Below, in pieces: positions 60,622 through 64,000 of a stretch of DNA of 64,000 nt; the stretch's first letter is position 1, and each line of letters starts with the position of its first letter. The position numbers were made by a program, and so were the translations under genes. Location: NCBI RefSeq assembly GCF_019711495.1, contig NZ_JAIGNM010000001.1, positions 1,178,001 through 1,242,000 of the forward strand, given 5' to 3'. The notes below the pieces were generated by a model. The model ran no database searches. It had not been told where the DNA came from and worked only from the letters and a program-made list of their open reading frames with translations. Source of the stretch: Qipengyuania xiamenensis (GTDB taxonomy: Bacteria > Pseudomonadota > Alphaproteobacteria > Sphingomonadales > Sphingomonadaceae).

Positions 60622-60729
60622 CGCTTGCTCCGTAACTGAATATGCGTGAGAGGCGAAAGGGAAGATTGAGAAACCGCCCATATTTCGCCCGAAAGAGACC
60701 ATCGGTTACATGGCAATGGCCACCCAAGC

Positions 60730-61743
60730 GTGAGAATCCTCGTCACCGGAACAGCAGGCCTTCTCGGCGGAGAAGTTTGCAAGCGGCTGGTCGCTGGCGG
60801 CCACGAGGTGACCGGGCTGGTCCACCGCAATCGCGACATTCGCGCGAATGACGGGCAGCCGGTGGAGATCGCCACTCTGACAGGCGACGTGTCGCACGAC
60901 CGGTTCGGATGGTCGGAGACCGCATTCGCCGAGGTTGCTTCCGCGCACGACTTGATCGTCCATTGCGCGGCAACCGTCCGCTTCGACCTGGAAGAGGCCG
61001 ACTACCAAGCGGTCAATGTGGAGGGGACCGGCAACGCGCTCGCACTTGCAGCAGCAGGAGACATGGACTTCCTCCACATCTCGACCGCCTATGTCTGCGG
61101 CACGCGCAACGGCGCGATCGCGGAGGACGATCCGCTTCCGGAAAGCGGCTTCGCGAACGGTTACGAGGCGAGCAAGGCAGCGGGCGAGCGCCTGGTGCGG
61201 GACAGCGGCCTGAACTGGGCTATCGCGCGCCCCTCGATCGTGGTCGGCGAGCACGAAAGCGGCCGGATCCGCCAGTTCGACACGACCTATGCCGCCTTCA
61301 AGCTGATTGCTGAAGGCCGCGTGCGGCACATGCCGGCACGCAAGGGGGCGACACTCGATTTCGTCCCGCTCGATCACGTGGCGGGCGGGATCGTGGCCCT
61401 CGCGCAGGCGATGGAGCAAGCACGGGGCGGTACCTTCCACCTTGTCTCGGGCCAGCCGCTGCCGGTCGAGGAATTCACCGGCGCGATCGGCGCCTATGCC
61501 CAATTCCACGAGCCTGAACTGGTTGCGCCAGAGCAATTCGACCCGGCGATGCTGCCCGCGCTCGAGCGGCGCCTCTTCAAACGGGTGGCAGGGCTCTATG
61601 CGAGCTACTTCCAGCGCGACCCGCATTTCGGCGACGCAAATTTGCGTGCGGTGACGGGTTTGGCCTGCCCCGAAACGGGAGCATCTTACGTGCGCAGGCT
61701 CATCGATTATTGCATCGAAGCAGAATTCCTGCCCGAAGCGTAA
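60730..61743 (+). CDS. NAD-dependent epimerase/SDR family protein
   Basis: 337 residues from GTG 60730. Extended SDR: 'ILVTGTAGLLGGEVCKRLV' (T-G-x-x-G-x-x-G), 'LIVHCAATVRFD', Ser/Tyr/Lys active site in H-I-S-T-A-Y-V-C-G and N-G-Y-E-A-S-K-A. It resembles the thioester-reductase-like SDR group ('VEGTGNAL', 'ARPSIVVG', 'DFVPLDHVAGGIVALA'). Reaction unknown. Divergent from the FAD oxidoreductase, with 108 bases between starts; convergent with the glycosyltransferase pair. Confidence 0.85.
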   Translation: MRILVTGTAGLLGGEVCKRLVAGGHEVTGLVHRNRDIRANDGQPVEIATLTGDVSHDRFGWSETAFAEVASAHDLIVHCAATVRFDLEEADYQAVNVEGTGNALALAAAGDMDFLHISTAYVCGTRNGAIAEDDPLPESGFANGYEASKAAGERLVRDSGLNWAIARPSIVVGEHESGRIRQFDTTYAAFKLIAEGRVRHMPARKGATLDFVPLDHVAGGIVALAQAMEQARGGTFHLVSGQPLPVEEFTGAIGAYAQFHEPELVAPEQFDPAMLPALERRLFKRVAGLYASYFQRDPHFGDANLRAVTGLACPETGASYVRRLIDYCIEAEFLPEA

Positions 61744-61752
61744 GCCTGCCGC

Positions 61753-62475
61753 TCAGCGCACGTCGGGATAGTGCCGCTCCATGCGGCCGCGCAGGCCGAA
61801 CGCCCAGAGCATGCCGACCTTGAAGTATATCCAGTTTGCCTTGAGCGGACCCCATGCCGCGATCCGGCGATCCGAGGTATAGACCCTCCGGCGCACCATC
61901 TTCACGCGGCCCAGTCGCGCGAATTTCACGCACAAGTCGGCTTCTTCCATCACCGCATCTCCGGGTGTGCAGCCTCCGACTTTCAGGAAATCCTCGCGCC
62001 GGAAGAACATCGCGTGATCGCCGAACAGGAGGCGGACGCCGCGCACGAACAGGTGCGGCCGCGTCAGCAGCGGGGCGTACCAGGTCTTCGCCCAGTTATG
62101 GATCGTGGTGCCCCACCGCGTCTTCTCCGGCCCGCGAATGACGGGGGTAAAGCTCGCCAGCGCTATGCGTTCGTCCGCCAGCGTCTCCTCGATCACCGCG
62201 ACCATATCGGGAGGCGGGCACGTATCGGCATGCACCACGCAGGCCAGTCTCCCTTCGGCCGCCTCGACCCCCGCGTTGATCTGCCGCGCCCGCCCCTTCT
62301 CGCAGGCCATCACGCGCCAGCCTGCCTCGCGCGCAATCGCGCAGGTTTCGTCGCTGCTCCCGCCGTCGACCAGCAGGATCTCGTGCGGCTTGGGATCGAG
62401 GCGCTCGAACGCGGCGACAAGCTGCGGCAGCGCCTTGGCCTCGTCGAGCGCGGGGACCAGCAGGGTGACGCTCAT
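61753..62475 (-). CDS. Family-2 glycosyltransferase (TIGR04283-like)
   Basis: 240 residues from ATG 62475. 'TLLVPALDEAKALPQLVAAF', G-G-S-S-D-E-T nucleotide-sugar region, 'ARQINAGVEAAEGRLACVVHADTCPPPDMV', and 'VGGCTPGDAVMEEADLCVKFARLGRV'. This is the TIGR04283 arsenosugar-type glycosyltransferase pattern. The start overlaps the stop of the next gene (ATGA). The basic C-terminus is 'LRGRMERHYPDVR'. Arsenic substrate is inference from the family name only. Confidence 0.85.
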   Translation of the reverse strand: MSVTLLVPALDEAKALPQLVAAFERLDPKPHEILLVDGGSSDETCAIAREAGWRVMACEKGRARQINAGVEAAEGRLACVVHADTCPPPDMVAVIEETLADERIALASFTPVIRGPEKTRWGTTIHNWAKTWYAPLLTRPHLFVRGVRLLFGDHAMFFRREDFLKVGGCTPGDAVMEEADLCVKFARLGRVKMVRRRVYTSDRRIAAWGPLKANWIYFKVGMLWAFGLRGRMERHYPDVR

Positions 62476-63047
62476 TGCAGTTCGGGCCACTGGGCGAGGT
62501 CTTCGGCGGTGTCGATATCAGCCAGTTCGGGCAACACCGCCGGGCCATAGCCATGCGCCGCCAGGCGGGCGAGCGTTTCGGGCAGTACTTTCGGCGTGCT
62601 CCATTCCATGTCGTCGAACAGGAAGGGCACTGGCTCGGTGAAGCCGATAAGATAGTAGCCGCCGTCATTGGCAGGGCCGAGCACGACACGGCGATCATCC
62701 AGCGCGCCTGCAGCTGCCTGCAGCAGCGGCACTGAGATCCCCGGACAATCGCTGCCGATCAGTAAAGCGGGTGCCTCGACCCGCCCCATCTTCTCGCCGA
62801 GGTCGCCCCCTCCCTGATCGACCACCTTGGTGTCGGCGCCGAACAGGTCATGGAAAGCCGCGATCTCCCCGCCGGTCACGCGCAACTCGAAGTCCAGCCC
62901 GCTCGCGCGCGCAACCTCGACCGTATGAGCCAGCAGGCGGGCATAGATTCGCGCCGCGCCCTCTTCGCCCACGGCCGGTATGAGGCGCGTCTTCACCTTG
63001 CCCGGCACGGGCAGGCGAGCGAATATCGAAAGTTTCGGGGAAGCCAT
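62472..63047 (-). CDS. DUF2064 glycosyltransferase (TIGR04282-like)
   Basis: 191 residues. 'IFARLPVPGKVKTRLIPAVGEEGAARIYARLL', 'LLIGSDCPGISVPLLQAAAGAL', 'VVLGPANDGGYYLIGF', 'STPKVLPETLARL', 'LADIDTAEDL'. Typical for the TIGR04282 family, which is found with TIGR04283 in putative arsenosugar loci. Nucleotide-diphospho-sugar fold. It leads the pair; the two genes overlap by 4 bases. Confidence 0.88.
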   Translation of the reverse strand: MASPKLSIFARLPVPGKVKTRLIPAVGEEGAARIYARLLAHTVEVARASGLDFELRVTGGEIAAFHDLFGADTKVVDQGGGDLGEKMGRVEAPALLIGSDCPGISVPLLQAAAGALDDRRVVLGPANDGGYYLIGFTEPVPFLFDDMEWSTPKVLPETLARLAAHGYGPAVLPELADIDTAEDLAQWPELQ

Positions 63048-63102
63048 CGCAGCGCAGGATAGCGCGCTTGTCGCAAGGCGAAAGAGGCGATGGGAAGAAA
63101 GG

Positions 63103-63179
<77 letters not shown>

Positions 63180-63269
63180 ACCACGGGCGCTCCCCTAGGC
63201 AGGTGAGCGATGGGGGTCAAGCATGCTTTGGCTTGCCATTCGCCCCATCCGCCACTTAGGTCGTTTCGG

Positions 63270-63863
63270 ATGTCTGACAAGGGATCAATTTCGCAGCCGC
63301 TCGATGCGAAAGGCGCAGACAGCGCCAGCGGTGGGCCGTCCTTTTCGCTGGCGGACAGGATCGCCCGCGTAGTGTGGCAGGTCGCCTGGCTGGTGCTCGC
63401 ACGCTGGACCCCTCCGCCGTTCCATGGCTGGCGCGCCATGGTGCTGAGAATGTTCGGGGCGAAGCTGGGAGACGGCTGCCGCGTGCACGCGAGCGTCCGC
63501 ATTTGGCTACCGGCCAATCTCGAACTGGGCGACAACGTCCTGATCGGTCCGGGAGCAATCCTCTACAATCAGGGCCGTATCGCGATCGACAGCGATGCCG
63601 TGGTGTCGCAGCGCGCGCATCTTTGCGCCAGCACGCATGATGTCTCGGACAGCAATTTCCAACTGGTCCTGCGGCCGATCAAGCTGGGGCCGAAGTCCTG
63701 GGTAGCGGCAGAGGCCTTCGTCGGCCCGGGCGTGACCATGGGGGAAGGCGCGGTCCTCGCAGCGCGTGGCGCGCTGTTCGACGATGCGGAAAGCTGGTCG
63801 ATCTATCGCGGCAATCCGGCCGCGAAACTCAAGCCCCGCGTGCTGCGAGCTGACGAAGCGTAA
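63270..63863 (+). CDS. WcaF-like hexapeptide acetyltransferase
   Basis: 197 residues from ATG 63270. Left-handed beta-helix acetyltransferase of the colanic-acid/WcaF type: 'PFHGWRAMVLRMFGAKLGDGCRVHASVRIWLPANLELGDNVLIGPGAILYN', then 'VVSQRAHLCASTHDVSD' with the catalytic His and 'EGAVLAARGALFDDAESWSIYRGNPAAKLKPR'. Acetylates sugars in exopolysaccharide; the polysaccharide genes are not adjacent. Its last 12 codons overlap the convergent folK. Confidence 0.87.
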   Translation: MSDKGSISQPLDAKGADSASGGPSFSLADRIARVVWQVAWLVLARWTPPPFHGWRAMVLRMFGAKLGDGCRVHASVRIWLPANLELGDNVLIGPGAILYNQGRIAIDSDAVVSQRAHLCASTHDVSDSNFQLVLRPIKLGPKSWVAAEAFVGPGVTMGEGAVLAARGALFDDAESWSIYRGNPAAKLKPRVLRADEA

Positions 63864-64000
63864 GCCCGGTCGCGGGATCGCGCCAGCGCGGCGCGACTTC
63901 TGCCGCAGGAACGAGGACGAAGTCGCGGCCGCGAAATTGCGGATGGGGTATCGTCAGGTTGGGCGCGTTCCACACCCCGCCGCTCCACAGGACGATATCG
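63829..64000 (-). CDS. folK: HPPK (folK), C-terminal part, cut by window end
   Basis: The minus-strand frame from 63999 to TGA 63831-63829 gives the last 56 residues of hydroxymethyldihydropterin pyrophosphokinase: D-I-V-L-W-S-G-G-V-W, I-P-H-P-Q-F, R-D-F-V-L-V-P-A-A-E-V-A-P-R-W, then D-P-A-T-G-L-T-L-R-Q-L. The P-H-P-x-F and R-x-F-V-L-x-P elements are the folK signature. The 5' part lies beyond the window. Overlaps the acetyltransferase gene by 35 bases, tail to tail. Confidence 0.85.
   Translation of the reverse strand, partial: DIVLWSGGVWNAPNLTIPHPQFRGRDFVLVPAAEVAPRWRDPATGLTLRQLAARGA

Overview
The window looks like chromosomal DNA of a marine-type alphaproteobacterium of the Sphingomonadales, most likely Erythrobacteraceae (Erythrobacter/Qipengyuania-like). 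The reasons are a PhyR/NepR/EcfG general stress locus, several HWE/HisKA_2 histidine kinases, an alphaproteobacterial NDUFA12 complex I subunit, class I PHA synthase with a lysine-rich phasin, an Oar-like TonB-dependent receptor, and the gene orders aat-DUF2155-NDUFA12 and recX-DUF192. There is no integrase, transposase, CRISPR array or replication origin that I can recognise.

Layout. Bases 1-8.3 kb are lower in GC and gene-poor. They hold the end of a chaperone/usher pilus cluster, two orphan MbcA/ParS/Xre-type antitoxin genes, a second IF-1 gene, a cold-shock protein, several very small proteins, a membrane histidine kinase, and at least four degenerate copies of an intergenic repeat. This part ends at a tRNA-Thr/tRNA-Cys pair. 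From 8.6 kb on the DNA is dense, high-GC core genome: thioesterase, transglutaminase-like protease, AraC regulator, crotonase, AlaC aminotransferase; PHA synthase and phasin (14.2-17.1 kb); clpS; lptFG (18.2-20.6 kb); desaturase; the stress-response block with an FNR-like regulator, phyR, a CHASE-type kinase, nepR and ecfG (24.0-29.2 kb); sodB, glmM, thiD, a LOG protein; aat/DUF2155/NDUFA12/DUF192/recX; a fatty acyl-AMP ligase; telA with a membrane partner and a PHA-granule protein; heme oxygenase plus bacteriophytochrome (42.2-45.3 kb); manA/manC; tonB; a broken hybrid histidine kinase (48.0-50.8 kb); a large TonB-dependent receptor; an iron/2OG oxygenase; a nucleoside transporter; a queuosine-precursor transporter; and a block of radical SAM, FAD oxidoreductase, SDR and two arsenosugar-type glycosyltransferases (58.2-63.0 kb). 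The window ends inside folK.

How the genes work together. Three exact EcfG-type promoters (GGAAC, 16-17 nt, CGTT) precede phyR, nepR-ecfG and a single-domain response regulator, so the stress circuit is autoregulated and reaches at least one extra signalling protein. The phasin gene has a sigma70-like promoter with a perfect palindrome just upstream and a near-copy over the -10/start region, as expected for PhaR control. It also has an in-frame internal start with an ideal Shine-Dalgarno that would give a second phasin lacking the histone-H1-like tail. The heme oxygenase supplies biliverdin to the overlapping phytochrome gene.

Most notable anomalies: the hybrid kinase broken by one amber codon and one frameshift; the DUF427 gene whose conserved N-terminus runs back to ATA instead of ATG; two antitoxin-family genes with no toxin partner; and the radical SAM/FAD/SDR/glycosyltransferase block, which resembles an arsenosugar-type locus without its known methylase and ArsS enzymes.
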